From Camellia lanceoleosa (lineage: Eukaryota; Streptophyta; Magnoliopsida; Ericales; Theaceae): 64,000 nucleotides of DNA. The stretch's first letter is position 1. Each line of letters starts with the position of its first letter. A program made the translations under genes and the position numbers. Of this stretch, positions 21,764-33,726 are shown piece by piece. The DNA is taken from NCBI GenBank assembly GCA_025200525.1, contig CM045770.1:136951403-137015402 (forward strand). Reading direction: 5' to 3'. The notes beneath the pieces were generated by a model. It worked only from the letters and a program-made list of their open reading frames with translations. It was not told where the DNA came from and ran no database searches.

Positions 21764-24700
21764 TGTAGACACCCCATTTTTTACCGCCCTTAAGACTTGG
21801 GGGCCTTAAGTTGATTGTTCGAGGATGAAGGCAGGACGAAGGCTATGTTATGCAAAGGTTCGATTTCTTCAGCAAGAGGAGCTTCAAATCCCAACCTCAC
21901 ACCCTTCTTTTGGACCAAAACTATTTTGACAAAAATGATTTTAGACCTTAAAACCCTCTCTTTCAAAATATTTTTGAAAAAAAATTTCGACGATGTTCCG
22001 AGACTCGTATTTCGTTAAATGTTGCGCTTTTCATTAAATCGAGCAAGGACAAAGTGGAAATAAATGAAAGAGAGGTAAACTCTTTGAAAAATCTTTCAAA
22101 ACACCTTATTTATAGGTTTGGGGTTAAAGAAAAGAGGAGATGAGGGAATAAAACTAGCTGAAGAGAAGTTAGGCATGAATCCGGTTAGAATCGAAATTGA
22201 GCAGTTTTCACTAAAATAAGCATATCTTCTTTCACACTTGGAATTTTGATGTGGGGCTGCCACCATTGGAAAGAAGACTTTCGGGGTTTCAATTTAGGCT
22301 TAAGAATGACCTGCAAAGGAGTCCAGATAAAGGATATATGCCCATTTGAAATTGGGCTAAAAAAGCAGATTTTTCTGGCCGGCCAGAGGTGGAGGTTGCT
22401 GGCCATAGATGGGCTTTGCCGGCCATGTGCCATCAAGGGGTGGATTTTTCCAGCCACAAATGAACCTTGCCGGCCATCAATGATGCCTTGCCGGCTATTG
22501 ATGTCAAAAGTCAGATTTTCTGCAAATATTTGTCCTCTAGTTGTTTTCACACTGCTCTAGCTGTCCTATATAGATATTTTCGACCTAAAGTCATATTTTT
22601 TTATATATAGAGGCCATTCTTTATTGTTTTGAAGGTTGAAAAATTTTTGGAAGTCTCTCTCTCTACAATTCTCTCTCTCTAGATTTCTCTCTATCTCTTG
22701 AACTTGTTTGCATACAAGGGTAGATACACTTCAAGTTTGCTTATCAACCCTTAACCAAAGTTGTTCATCTTTGGGCTGAGATTGCTTGAAGCTCTCTTGG
22801 AACTCCTTAAGGTGGTTTTGACTTGTATTTGTGCCTAAAAGTGTGCTTGCCTTCAAGAGGTATAACCTTTACCATTTAAGCTTGTTTTTGCCATCTTTTT
22901 ATACTATTTTTGGGGTGGTTTTGAACTGTAAAAACCTCTATTTTTGTGGGTTAAAAATGTTGGTTTAAGGCCATTTCAAGTTAGGGGGTGGCACACCATT
23001 CTCGCTCCTTTGTTGTTAAAGCTTTTGTGCTCTTTCATCACTTTCAAACCAACTTTTTTGGACCTTTTAACTACTGAAATTCAGAGCTTTTTCAGTGGCA
23101 AAAACCTCATTTTGAAGTCCAAAATTGCGGGGTTAGCCTCCCATCCTTATGTCTTGTTTGCATGCCTAGTTAGCTTCACATGTTAGCATGCTTTTCTAGC
23201 TTAACTTAGCTCAAGTCCAGTCTTAGGCTCTGAAATAACTTGTTTTAGCTCTGTTTTGGGCTGGTTAGTTTGTTTGAGTCTTGTTTTGCATAGTTGTAGT
23301 GTAACCCCCTATTTTAGCTTATTGTTTTAGCTACTATTATCTTCATTCCAGCATGTTTTCCAACTGATTTTGGACTGTAAAAACTCTGTGTTTTTGGGTT
23401 GAAGCTTGAGTCTTAAGGCCATTAAAGGTTAAGGGGTTAATAGCCCTTTTTTGTACCTTGTTATGGAGACCTTTGCCTTTGTGTTTCCCACCCTTGCATC
23501 ATCTTTTTTAGAGCTTTTAAACACTGATTTTTAGAGCTATTTTAGTAGCTAAAATCATGTTTTGAAGTTCAAAAATGGAGGAGGTAGCCTTTCCTCCATG
23601 TGTTTTGTTTACTAGCTTAACATGCTCCATGTTTTAGCTTATTTTTCTAGCTTTTGTTAGGTTAATTCCAGCATGCTTTTATTTAGGGCTATTTTGTCTC
23701 TGTTTTTGGTCATTTGTTTCATTTGAGCTTTGCACAGCATGGTTGTAGTGTTAATTCCTTCACTAGCTTAGTGTTTTAAGGCTTTAACTAGCATTGGTGT
23801 GAGTTGGTTGCATGTTTTTAGTGTTTTTATCACTCATTTTCAGCATATACAATCTCTGCAACCTCCCTTATTTCGCCACTTTTTCATTTGTTTTTAGGGT
23901 TGTTTTAACCTTAGGGTTGTTTAAAGCTTGAGGTTGAGGCTAATGCTTAATGGTTTAATCCTCCTTTGAGGGTTCATTACCAATGGAATGAAGCTTCCCT
24001 CATGTCTTGAACTACTCCTTGGTTGACACTTCTTTCGCTTTAGAAGACACTCACCAATGGACAAATCAATTAAAGAATGGTTTTGGTAATTAAAATGAGT
24101 AAACAAAATTGAACAAGTAAAAGAAGCAAGATAAGCATTTTTGTGTTGCATTGCATGTGTTCAAATCGGACTTTAATTTGAACACAAGGCAAATGAGACA
24201 TTTCATACTCAATAGTAATGAAATGTGCCATCTTCCTAGGTCTCCATTGCCCTTAATCATGCATGATAGGGTAATGGTCTTGTTTGTCATATTTGTGCAT
24301 TTATCGAAATTGTACAACTTGGATCTTTGGCCATCATGCAATGAAATTGCTTGATTGGTGGTTTTGGATTCAAGTATGTCACTCCTTTGAGGTTTTGAAG
24401 TGATGAGGAGGGGGACAGTACAAACAAACCCTTGGAAAAACCTTCATTTTGCTTTGTTTGTGCTCTGTTGTAGTATGGTGACTCAGAGCATCAGTGGCCA
24501 ATAGTGCCCTATCCATGGCTGGTAGTGCCTCATTTCTGGCCAACAAGGCACCTTTTTGGCAAGCAGAGGGCCGATAGCAACCTTCCATGGCCGGCAGGCT
24601 ACTGATGCAATCCTCAGCAGAGATTTGGTAAGTTGGAGCAGAAAGATTCTGAAGTGTGCTCTACCCTGCAAACAGAGCTTCTCGAGAGCATAACAGAGGT

Positions 24701-25853
24701 CTTTTCGGGGAGAAAACTGAGCGCATGCATCTTCCACTTCCCAAGGTGGAGTAGTGGTAGTATAGTATAATGCCTTGCATGATTAGTTAAAGTGCGCATT
24801 TGTTTTAATTAATTAGTTGCTAGTTGATTAAAGTGTTGTAATAATTAGTAATTAGTTTGCTAGTTATTCATTTGATTTGTAATAATTAGTCTAATTAGCT
24901 TAGCGTGGCTATTTAGCTTTTATTCATTTGGACTCTCCTTTGTGAGGGCATAATGTTGTAATAAGTGTGCGTGCGTGTGTGTATGTTTTCCAACGCTGCG
25001 TCTTTCTTCCTTTTATTTAATTACTTTTGATGGTTAGATTAGGGACATTTTCGATTAGCATACCTAATGCTCACATGTTTGCATCCATTCATTTGTTTTG
25101 CATGCACCGAGGCTCAGCGCATCATTCAAACTACATTGTCAATTCAATACTTCTTTGAATACGTGTCTCAAAGCATGCTATCAAAGTGTTGCAAATACCA
25201 TGATTAAGTATCTAAGCCTATTTAGTTGCATCATTGTATGTGTTGCATTAGGCATCTTGTATAGTTAAGATCATGCATCTTTCTAACTAGTTTTTGTTTT
25301 GACTTGGAGTACTCGGTGAGTCTTTATGCTTTAGCATACTTACATGCGTGTGATTGCCAAGATTAGCATGCTTGCCATGAGGCTATATGCTTAAATACTG
25401 GACTGCATGAATACCTATGGATGAAGGCTTGTTGTTTGAATTGGAGCGATTCAAGGAATGTATGTTTTAAGCCCACTTTGTTGAGTGGCAAATCATGTCT
25501 TAAGCCCACTATGTTTGGTAGCAAATCCGCATTTTTAAGCCCACTTGAGGTGGCAAATTCAAACCATTTTCGCAAAGAAACGTGAGTTGAATTGTTCCAA
25601 GTTTTTCAAACTAGTCTATATTTGCTTGTGTGCGTCACATAGTAAAAACTGGAATAAAAATGCATAGTGTTTATAAAAAATCATATCATGATTAGTAGAG
25701 GCCGATCTTTGATCGGGCGAGCGGGGTGCTCAATTCATGACCTTTCCCCTTCGTACCCAGTTCCCAGTCGAGGAAACTTTGGTGATGACGGACACGTGAC
25801 CTTTGGTACGAGTTAGGGTTTCCTAAATTTCCCCAAAAAAATAAAAATATTTA
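21764..25853 (+). mobile_element. Long Tat/Ogre-like LTR inserted in another LTR
   Basis: It begins TGTAGACACCCCATTTTTTA, the start typical of Tat/Ogre LTRs, and ends immediately before a tRNA-Arg-type PBS. The length is about 4.1 kb; Ogre LTRs are known to be several kb. Inside, 22900-23320 and 23340-23770 look like diverged duplicates of about 450 bp (both contain TTTTGAAGTYCAAAA), and a GGCCGGCCA/GCCGGCCAT patch lies at 22378-22495. Only the leader (to about 26060) remains of the rest of this element. Confidence 0.65.
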
Positions 25854-25866
25854 GGTGGTGACTCTG
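25854..25866 (+). other. Primer-binding site, tRNA-Arg type
   Basis: GGTGGTGACTCTG follows the LTR. The sister copy at 37703-37715 reads GGTGGCGACTCTG. This matches the TGGCGACTC-type PBS used by Ogre/Tat elements (tRNA-Arg). The tRNA identity is from family knowledge. Confidence 0.55.
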
Positions 25867-27389
25867 TAATCTAGCAAAGTAGTCCAATTTTGGCATTATT
25901 TGATTTAAAATCGATTTTCCAAAAGATTTTTCGGATTTGAACTCTGGTGTTTATCAGTTTCACATTGCACTTGTGAGATTAGATTCAGAACCGCGAGAGT
26001 CCGAACTGTGAGGCCTTTCATTTCAAACCTTTCCAAAATGCAGGGCGTGGAAAAAGGCGAGCCCATAACTTTCTATATACAAATGGAAGGAAAACCCCAA
26101 ATTTTATTAGAACCCTCGGTTTTTCTTTTCTTTTTTTTTTTTTTTTCCATTGAATTGATAAAGGGTATTTTGTTCAATTGACTCTTGAAAGATGAAATTG
26201 TATGTATTGAGAGTATGTTGGCATGGAGATGTGGACTTTTAATAACTTGTGGAAAGAAATCCTTAGGATAGGGAAATTGGAGAATTTATTATGTGATGAA
26301 TATTATTATTAATGTTGTTGTGGACTGAACTAGCTTTAGGGAAAATTTATTTGAAAATTCATGCATTATGTGCATCATAATATCTCTCGTGATTTAATCA
26401 TCTTGTGGGAGTTTGGAAAATGTCAAATGGGATAAATAGCTTATGAGTCTGGGTAGTTGAGTCGAGTTTCGGGAATTGAGTTGTGTGTTGTATCCGGTAC
26501 CTGTGTAGATAGTCAAGGTGCCCAATTGCCCTGTCTTGTGCATATCGTCGGACGAATGTGGGAAAGGTTTTTAGCCACGAGCTTGCCGTTTATAAAGTTG
26601 GCGAATATAGATTTTGGGTGTCCACAAGCCCACTATTTCAGAAGTCGGCGAAAGTGGAGATGGAAGGGTTTGGGTGCCCATTGCTCTGCCGTTTTTAAAG
26701 TCAACAAATGTGGGAATATTTTCTGTATATAAATCTATATATGTATGTATGGTTTTGCCGCTCTTTCTTGGGACGTCATAGCATATTTACCAACCCATAC
26801 TTGTAGACGAGATTTTGAAGTGAAGGCATGCATTGAACACTTTTGTTGCATTAAAAGAGAAATGTAAATTTTATCCTAATAAGTGCATGGCATGATCATA
26901 TACATCTCAATTATTTATATTACTTGTTAAATGTATTTCCTACTAGGCACTAGCTCACCCAAAAACTAACCCACCTTTTAGGAAATGATGTTGATGCACC
27001 ACCTCAGTGACTGCCTTGGAAAAAAGATTTTGAGACTGGGAGAAGGGGGGACGGAAGCTCTCTTTTGATGTTTTATGTTTAAGTCTCGGGCTATTTTGTA
27101 TGAAAATTTAGAATTTCATTTTGTTGTGTATTCAAGGACACTCCTTGAGAAGATGTTTGCCTTTTTAGCTCTTTCTTTACATTACCTCTTGTCTTTTAAA
27201 CTATTTTATTTTGACGATATATGTAAACAAATAATTATGTAAGTACTGGAACAGTTTAATGGGGAAGAGGTAGTCTTGGAATTTGTTTTATAATTATTAT
27301 GGATTTATTTTCTTTCTCTCACTATGCTATATTGCGTAAACCCAAGAGAACATGATGTTGATGGTATTTTTATCCCAGAGTGTTACAAT

Positions 27390-27401
27390 TTGGTATCAGA
27401 G
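27390..27401 (+). other. Primer-binding site, initiator Met tRNA
   Basis: TGGTATCAGAGC, the standard plant retrotransposon PBS, lies 3 bp after the LTR end TGTTACA. It fixes the left part of the plus-strand Ty3/gypsy element. Confidence 0.9.
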
Positions 27402-27795
27402 CTAATCGGGTTGAATACCTGGAGCTTGTGGGATGTGGCTTATGCCACAATGGGTTATCACGTTGGGATGGGACGTTAGTACTTTATATGTTTATGTGCT
27501 TATGTGATTATGTGGGTATGAAGTCAAGTTTCTAAGATATGATTCGTGTTCATCACACTAATCGAAGTCCCTATGGAATGGCACTTGATCAATGCTTTTT
27601 CCACTTGGAAATCCTTGAGTGTCTTGGAACGAGTCGGTATCTTAGGAGAATGATCCATATGTGCTCTATGTGTTTATGTGCTTTTATACTTAATGAATAT
27701 ATGGATAGGATTGTGACTATTCGAGTGTGACGCGTGGGTTGGCATACGGGTATATGAATTATGAGTTAATTCCATTTTCTCTTACTCTTATATTG

Positions 27796-29100
27796 GATGT
27801 CTGAACGTGGTAAGGCCGTGGCAGACCTTGCTGAGGTGGTTAGGGTATTCCAACCCAACAAGATCTTTCTCCTTAAGAAGAAAGGGTATGACAAAATAAT
27901 GTGGCCGCTCCTTTAGCCCAAGATGCGATAGGGGCACTACCCCAAGAAATGGCTAGGGCTGTTCGAGAGTCCATGGACATACTCCGAGCTGAGCAAGGGA
28001 CAAGGACAATAGAGAAAGAAACTCGAGCCTCATTTTTAAAGAAAGAATTCTTTTGCTCTAACCCTGCCAAGTTTAGTGGCGGGCCAGATCCCATGAAAAC
28101 TGATGAATGGTTAGAGTGAATCATTAGATCCTTTCAAATCTTGGACATCCATGATGAAAAGCTTCGAGTAACGTTGTTGGCTTATCAACTAAAATGGGTA
28201 GCCGGACAATGGTGGAAATATGTTAAGATTAGGGTCTAGCACACTTGGGAGGCATTCACCCATGCTTTCTAGGAGAAGTTTTTGCCTTCCACGATTGGGG
28301 AGAGGTTGGGGAAACAGTTCGAGGAACTCAGACAACTTGATACACCGATGGCAGAATTTGAGGCCACTTTTACCAGTTTGGCATGCTTTGCACTTAAGCT
28401 TATGGTTACCAAGGAACGTCGATGCTTGGAGTTTGAGAAGAGATTGATGCCCAAGATCTTGATAAAAGTGATGGGCAATATGTTCTGAGAGTATGATAGG
28501 TTGGTTGAGGCCGCGACGCATGTAGAGATCTTATTAGAAGCTGAGAAATCTAGGCTGAAACATAAGAGATCGGGTTATGCGGAATCTTGGTATGACACAG
28601 GATCCTCTAAGAAGTCTAGGGGTTCCTCTTCTTCTTCCTTCCAGTCCTTACCTCAACAGACCAAGTCTTAAGGGTCAGTTTCTATGAAGAGTTCGGGAAA
28701 TATGGGTCCTAGTTATATTACTTGTTTTAGGTGTGGTCAGTAGGGCCACAAAGCATCGGAGTGTAAGCAGAATCTCAACCATCAGCAATCAGCTTGTTCT
28801 CAGGGCCAATCCCAATAAAGGGGCCAGTTGCCCGCATATTACCATTGTGGGCAATCGGGGCATATGAAGAGGTCTTGCCTACAGTTAGCCAGAACTAGAG
28901 GTACCTCAGGGTCTCGACAGTCTAGAGGTTATTAGACAGGCCAGGGTCAGAGACAAATATATCAACCAATTTAGTCTGGACAGGTATTTAGGGCGGTATA
29001 AGGGGCCACATATGCATAGTCAGTGCAACCGACCTACATTTCGAGGGGTGATCGGAGTGAGCAGAGACCATAAGGATGAGTTTATGCTCTCATTGCTTTT
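27796..29100 (+). pseudogene. Ty3/gypsy gag pseudogene with two CCHC knuckles
   Basis: From an ATG at 27796 the plus strand reads as gag with many stops and frame breaks. FFCSNPAKFSGGPDPMKTDEW (start of the Gag domain) is near 28050. LACFALKLMVTKERRCLEFE is near 28390. Two zinc knuckles follow near 28725 (CFRCGQ, then a stop, then GHKASEC) and near 28840 (YHCGQSGHMKRSC). It is the plus-strand element that starts at PBS 27390. It is non-functional. Confidence 0.8.
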
Positions 29101-29106
29101 AAGCAA

Positions 29107-29460
29107 TTGTCTAGACCATCGGTGATGAGAGGTACATATCTTATTTATAATACTTGGGCTAATGTGTTAAAAGATGCCGGGACATCACATTTATTAATAG
29201 CATCCGCATTTGCATTTATGTTGGGCTTAAAGGTCGAACGACTAGAGTCTTCACCTATGGTAGAGTCACCAATTGGGGGTCATGTTGTCTTGAATCAGAG
29301 ATTTTGTGGGTGCATGATCGAAGTCACTGATTGTCGACTTCCTTTTAATCTTGTGTTATTTGATATGTCGGGTTTTGACGTCATCCTTGGTATGGACTTG
29401 TTGTCTTCTTATTGTGCCACCATAGATTGTTACCGTGGAAGAGTTACTGTGTGCACAATA
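29107..29460 (+). pseudogene. Ty3/gypsy aspartic protease remnant
   Basis: An open stretch of about 118 codons has the retroviral-type protease fold text: DAGTSH at the active site (D-T/S-G expected), then LGLKVERLESSPMVESPIGG and FDVILGMDLLSSY near the end. The active site is changed at its second residue (Ala). It is followed by a T-run and loss of frame. Confidence 0.8.
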
Positions 29461-29663
29461 GGTGGGGATTTTTTGTTTTTTTTTTTTAATTTTCTCGGAG
29501 ATAGAACCATTGGTGGGTTGCCGCCATTATACAACCAGTGAAGTTGAGGTAAACTTAGTTTTCTTCTTGCAACCATTGTGGACGATGGAGGTAGTGTGGT
29601 TTAGGGGATATTTCCTAGAGTGGTTAGTGAGTATTCAAATATTTTTCCAAAGATCTCACTGAA

Positions 29664-32035
29664 TTGCCACCTCACCGCGAGGTTGAGTTTTCCATAGACT
29701 TAGTACTTGGTACTGCATCCATCTCCATGTCACCTTATAGATTTGCACTACCAGAGTTGCTTGTTTTGAAGGAGCAATTGCAAGAGTTGTTAGATAAGTA
29801 TAACGGTTCCAATTTAGACCCAATCCATTTCTTGCTTTTGAATTAAAGAATCCATGTCCTTAACTGTTGTTCATCTCATTTTCGTCTTGTTACTAGTTGA
29901 CTCTGGTTATTTGGGAGTTGTGTTTGCGTTTGAAATAGATTGGAAAGTTAGTTTCTCAAAGAGTTGTTGCCCACATTTTTGCTTGTTTACTTGAGCGGTC
30001 TTTCTTGTGCTCGAGTGATCTTTTACAGTTTGCAAAACTACTGGAAGTATGGTATCTTCGCTCAAGTGGTCCTTCTTGCGCTCAAGCTGTCTTTTGAAGA
30101 TCTGAACTTCTAGGAGGGGGTGTCACTTATTGTGTCTGGCACTCAAGCAGTGTTTTGGTCACTTGAGCGATCTGTGCATATATTAGTATGAGAAAAGGCT
30201 ATTTTGAGTTACTTTTTTTTTTTTTTTTATCTCTCTCTCTCTAAACATTTCAAAACCCTAATATTTTCACCCTCTCTCTAGTTCTTGCACTCTAGCTCCA
30301 AATACTCCCAATCTATTGGTTTCCTCACCCTAGCCCTTTGGAGTAAAAAGTTGAGCACGTCAAGGGCTTCGTTCTAATCGGAGGAGTTGATGTTTTCAGC
30401 TCCACCAAGCTTCTACCTTTGTTCCCTCTTGTCTTCTACTTTGAGGTAGGGATTTCTTTAACCTTTAATATGATTCTTAGCTTAGTTATTTGCTCTTTGA
30501 AACGGGTTAGTGATTTAGGGGGTTTTGGTTGAACCTAGGGTTTGGTTTTTAGCAAATAAAAGATGGGTTTTTCAAATAAATGCTTGAGAATGTTGTGAAA
30601 GGATATTTATTGTTGAGTTGTCCAAAAATTGTGGAAACTTACTTTTTGAATGGGGTTTTAAAGAACAAAAGAGATTTTTGTGAAAATCATTGATATTTGA
30701 TTTATGGAAGTAAAGGAAAAGCTGTTGAGCCTTAAATAGATATAAAGAATATATCTATTGATGATGATAGTGGAGTTGGATATTTATTATCACTCTCATT
30801 TTGAAAATGTTGAGATTTCATCTCTTGTTGAATAAAATATCCGTTGAGTAGAAATATCTGTTTTGGGCTATCGGTAGAGGATAGTCTTGATTGTTGTAGA
30901 CATTGCATGAGGATTAGGTTATATTGAAACTAATTTCTCATATATTGTGCATTGAGCATCATTTCATATTGAGCATTGAAATATATTGATTTTGAGAAGG
31001 AAAAAAAAAAAAGAAGGGTGAATACCTTGGTGAATCTGGTTAGGTGGTGTGGTTGTGGTTATTATGTTGGTTTGTGTGTCCTTGGTGAAAGTCTAGAAAC
31101 CTGCGTAGTTTGGTGCTGATCCTTCCTGTTAGTACAAGTAAAATGCCTTTGGTAGTGTTTGTATAGCCTAATGGCAGATACGTATCTAGAGATTCCTAAT
31201 GTTTTGTATACACTGCCCTATTTTCTATTATAAAAGCATTGTTTTCATGAATTGATTTATAATTTGTCATTGCATTGTTTGAGATGGAAAATGAGGAATG
31301 TTTGACAAATGGCATGTATGTGCATTCACCTTATAACTTTGTTAAGATTCATATACTGTGTTAAAGTATCTTTACTGGGCTTTGGCTCACCTTATGTGGA
31401 AAACAACTTTCAGGTACTGATGATATGCCTCCACTAAGGACATAGCTTGAGAGGACTTGGAGACAAGGGCTTTATTTTGTTCATTTGTTGTAATTAATTT
31501 TGTACAAACCTTAGTTTGTACCAAGTATCGACTTGGAAAGTTGTAGCCATTAGGGCATGTAATTATTTAGTTTTACTTTTATTTTAAATCATCTATCCAT
31601 GTCATATATTATAGATTCAAGATATAGGATTTATAAATGTATATCGCTTATGTCATCCTTTGTATTGATCAAAGCTATGAATGTAATAGAAGATATGATG
31701 TTATTGATCAATTGTAAGTAATGTTATGAGACGGTTAATGTTTTTTTTTTTTTTTTTTTTTGGAAGGGGGGGAGGGGGTGTTACAACAAGGGTTTTATAT
31801 GCCTTTAGTACCTCGCCTTAGAGAGCACCGACTCTTTTTGCCAAGAAGAAGGATGGTTCGTTGCGGTTATGCATTGACTATTGCAAGCTGAATAGGGTCA
31901 CTTTTAAAAATAAGTATTCGTTGCCTAGGATAGATGATCCTTTTTGATCAATTTAAGGATTTCCGATGTTTCTCAAAGATACACATGAAATCAAGTTACT
32001 ATCAGTTGTGTGTGAAAGAGGAAGATATTCCGAAG
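29664..32035 (+). pseudogene. Ty3/gypsy reverse transcriptase remnant, split by a solo LTR and truncated
   Basis: The first part (29650-29798) reads [13 protein letters not shown] and [13 protein letters not shown], the RT N-terminus. After the solo LTR the frame resumes at 31791 with [20 protein letters not shown] and YSLPRIDD, then YYQLCVKEEDIPK. Homology stops at about 32035, before the YxDD motif. The two halves abut the insertion cleanly, which shows that the solo LTR came later. Confidence 0.8.
29799..31785 (+). mobile_element. Solo LTR (1987 bp) inside a reverse transcriptase
   Basis: It starts TATAACGGTTCC (from a TGTAAC-type start with one change) and ends GGGTGTTACA. The flanks ATAAG (29794-29798) and ACAAG (31786-31790) are a 4/5 target-site duplication. 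The interrupted protein continues across it. The interior has the GCTTTGGCTCACC...CAGGTACTGATGAT region common in this LTR family and a CT tract at 30230. No PBS or coding sequence follows, so the rest was lost by LTR-LTR recombination. Confidence 0.8.
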
Positions 32036-32039
32036 AATA

Positions 32040-33328
32040 GAATTACATAATAAGAAGTTATCACTCACTACCAAAGGTGCTGGCACTAAGTCTGGCGTGG
32101 TTACAACATACACACGCCCTGTAGGTCTCTACTCTATTTGCTCATCCCTCGGAGCATAAGTCTAAAACATTGACTGAGTTGAAGAGGCTACCTGATTGGC
32201 CTTCAAGGCCTGTGTTGACGATGTAGGTTGATGGCTTTGTGTCCGCCTCTAACCAGATGTAATAGATGTGCCACCCGATTGAAGGTAAAACCTCCTTATG
32301 TGCTCTGACTGCCCACACTGATAACAGGTAGGCGGCTGCCTTCTTCCCTAACTCTGGCTCTGAGAACGAGCTATTGACGGTACAAACTATTGCCCTCCTC
32401 CCTTCTACGGGCAAACTATCGACTTGTGACCCAACTGGGCACACTTGAAACAAGTGATCCCTCATTGACCATCTCTCCCTAACCTAGAACTCGGTATAGG
32501 AAAAGTGGACCTAGATTGTGCTCCTTGGGACTATTGTAGGGTGGAACCCCTGTGCTTTTTACTATCCCGAGTCTCCTCCCTGAACCTCCTGATTCCTCTG
32601 CCTAAAACCCCTCATTTGCTCTTTCTTAGTTTGAATCACGGTCTCTAAGTGAGTTGCTGCCTCCATAAGACGGCCGTAATCCCTAATCATGGATGTGGCC
32701 ACCTTGAAAAGAAGTCTGGTCCTCAATCTTTTCTCAAACTCCAAGCAATGGCGTTCCTCCATCGCTACCAACTCCGGTATAAACCTCGACAAACTAGTAA
32801 AAATAGCATCAAACTCAGCCACCGGTGTGTTAAGCTACTTGAGCTTCGAGGACTGCTCTCTTAACTTCTCCCTAACAGCAGGAGGTAAAAACTTGTCCTG
32901 GAATGCATTGACAAAGGCCTCTCAAGTCACTCCAATGAGCCCATGCGCATACTTCCACAACTAACCCACATCTCCCTTCAATTGGACGGACACCATCTGC
33001 TTGAGCTATTTATCCACTTTCAAAGGCTCTTTCGGATCCCCTAAAAGCTCATCCGGATTAGATCGGAAGAACTCTCTCTTAAAAAACAGCAACCCTGTCT
33101 CAGCAATCTGGGCCTAGACTTAATTCTTAGCTCTGAGAATATCCATGGATTGCCGTAAGGCTCCAGCCATTTCACAGGCCAAAGCGCCCATGGCCTATTG
33201 ACTAACTAGTTCAGCCACATTGGCCTGACCAATTCCTTTCTCCTGTGTCGGAATATCATCCGGTAACGACACCTCCTGCCGTCTAGGCTTACCACACCTA
33301 TTACCACCACGTCCACATCCTGACATTC
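32040..33328 (-). pseudogene. Ty3/gypsy gag pseudogene, minus strand
   Basis: From an ATG at about 33328 (MSGCGRGGNRCGKPRRQEV) the minus strand reads as gag of the same type as 27796. FKREFFRSNPDELLGDPKEP follows, then an open block (32562-32822: LSRFIPELVAMEERHCLEFE), then two CCHC knuckles near 32450 (CFKCAQLGHKSIVC) and 32320 (CYQCGQSEH). Stops are frequent. It ends at about 32040 just at the protease start, against the truncated plus-strand RT. Confidence 0.8.
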
Positions 33329-33711
33329 TAATGAAGGTAACACAAGAGATTAACGCATTTACAAATGTGTTGAAGCTAACTCACTTGCGTCCTAATGCAA
33401 TGGACAATAATTAATTCACTCCACATAAGTACATAATTACATAAACACATACGAAATTCCTTTCTATATAATGATCATCCCGCGACTTTGCTAGAGTTCT
33501 TGTTAGAAATAGCAGTGATCAATTGATCTTATAATAGGACTTCTAGAAACTCGTAGACCTAATCCATATCTTAAAGATTAAATCACATACCCATTTAGTC
33601 ACATAAGCATATTATTACGTAGCATACCAGGTTACTCCTAATATCATCTAACAAGGGAACCCATTGTGGCAATAACCACTCCCTATGATCCCAAAGTATT
33701 CAAACCTGATA

Positions 33712-33723
33712 GCTCTGATACCA
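33712..33723 (-). other. Primer-binding site, initiator Met tRNA (minus)
   Basis: The minus strand reads TGGTATCAGAGC directly after the LTR end GGGGGTTATA. It orients the second Ty3/gypsy element leftward. Confidence 0.9.
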
Positions 33724-33726
33724 AGT

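Larger units (their letters stand above)
21090..27386 (+). mobile_element. 5' LTR of a Ty3/gypsy element, split by a Tat/Ogre-like LTR
   Basis: 21090-21763 has the features of the left part of the solo LTR at 29799: CTCAAGCG/CGCTCGAGCG-type words, a CT-rich tract and a TTTCGAGGTAGGGG-like segment. About 26110-27386 has the features of its right part, including an AGCTCACCC segment. It ends TGTTACA at 27380-27386, directly before a Met-initiator PBS. The middle is the unrelated long LTR starting at 21764. The left border is not certain. Confidence 0.6.
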
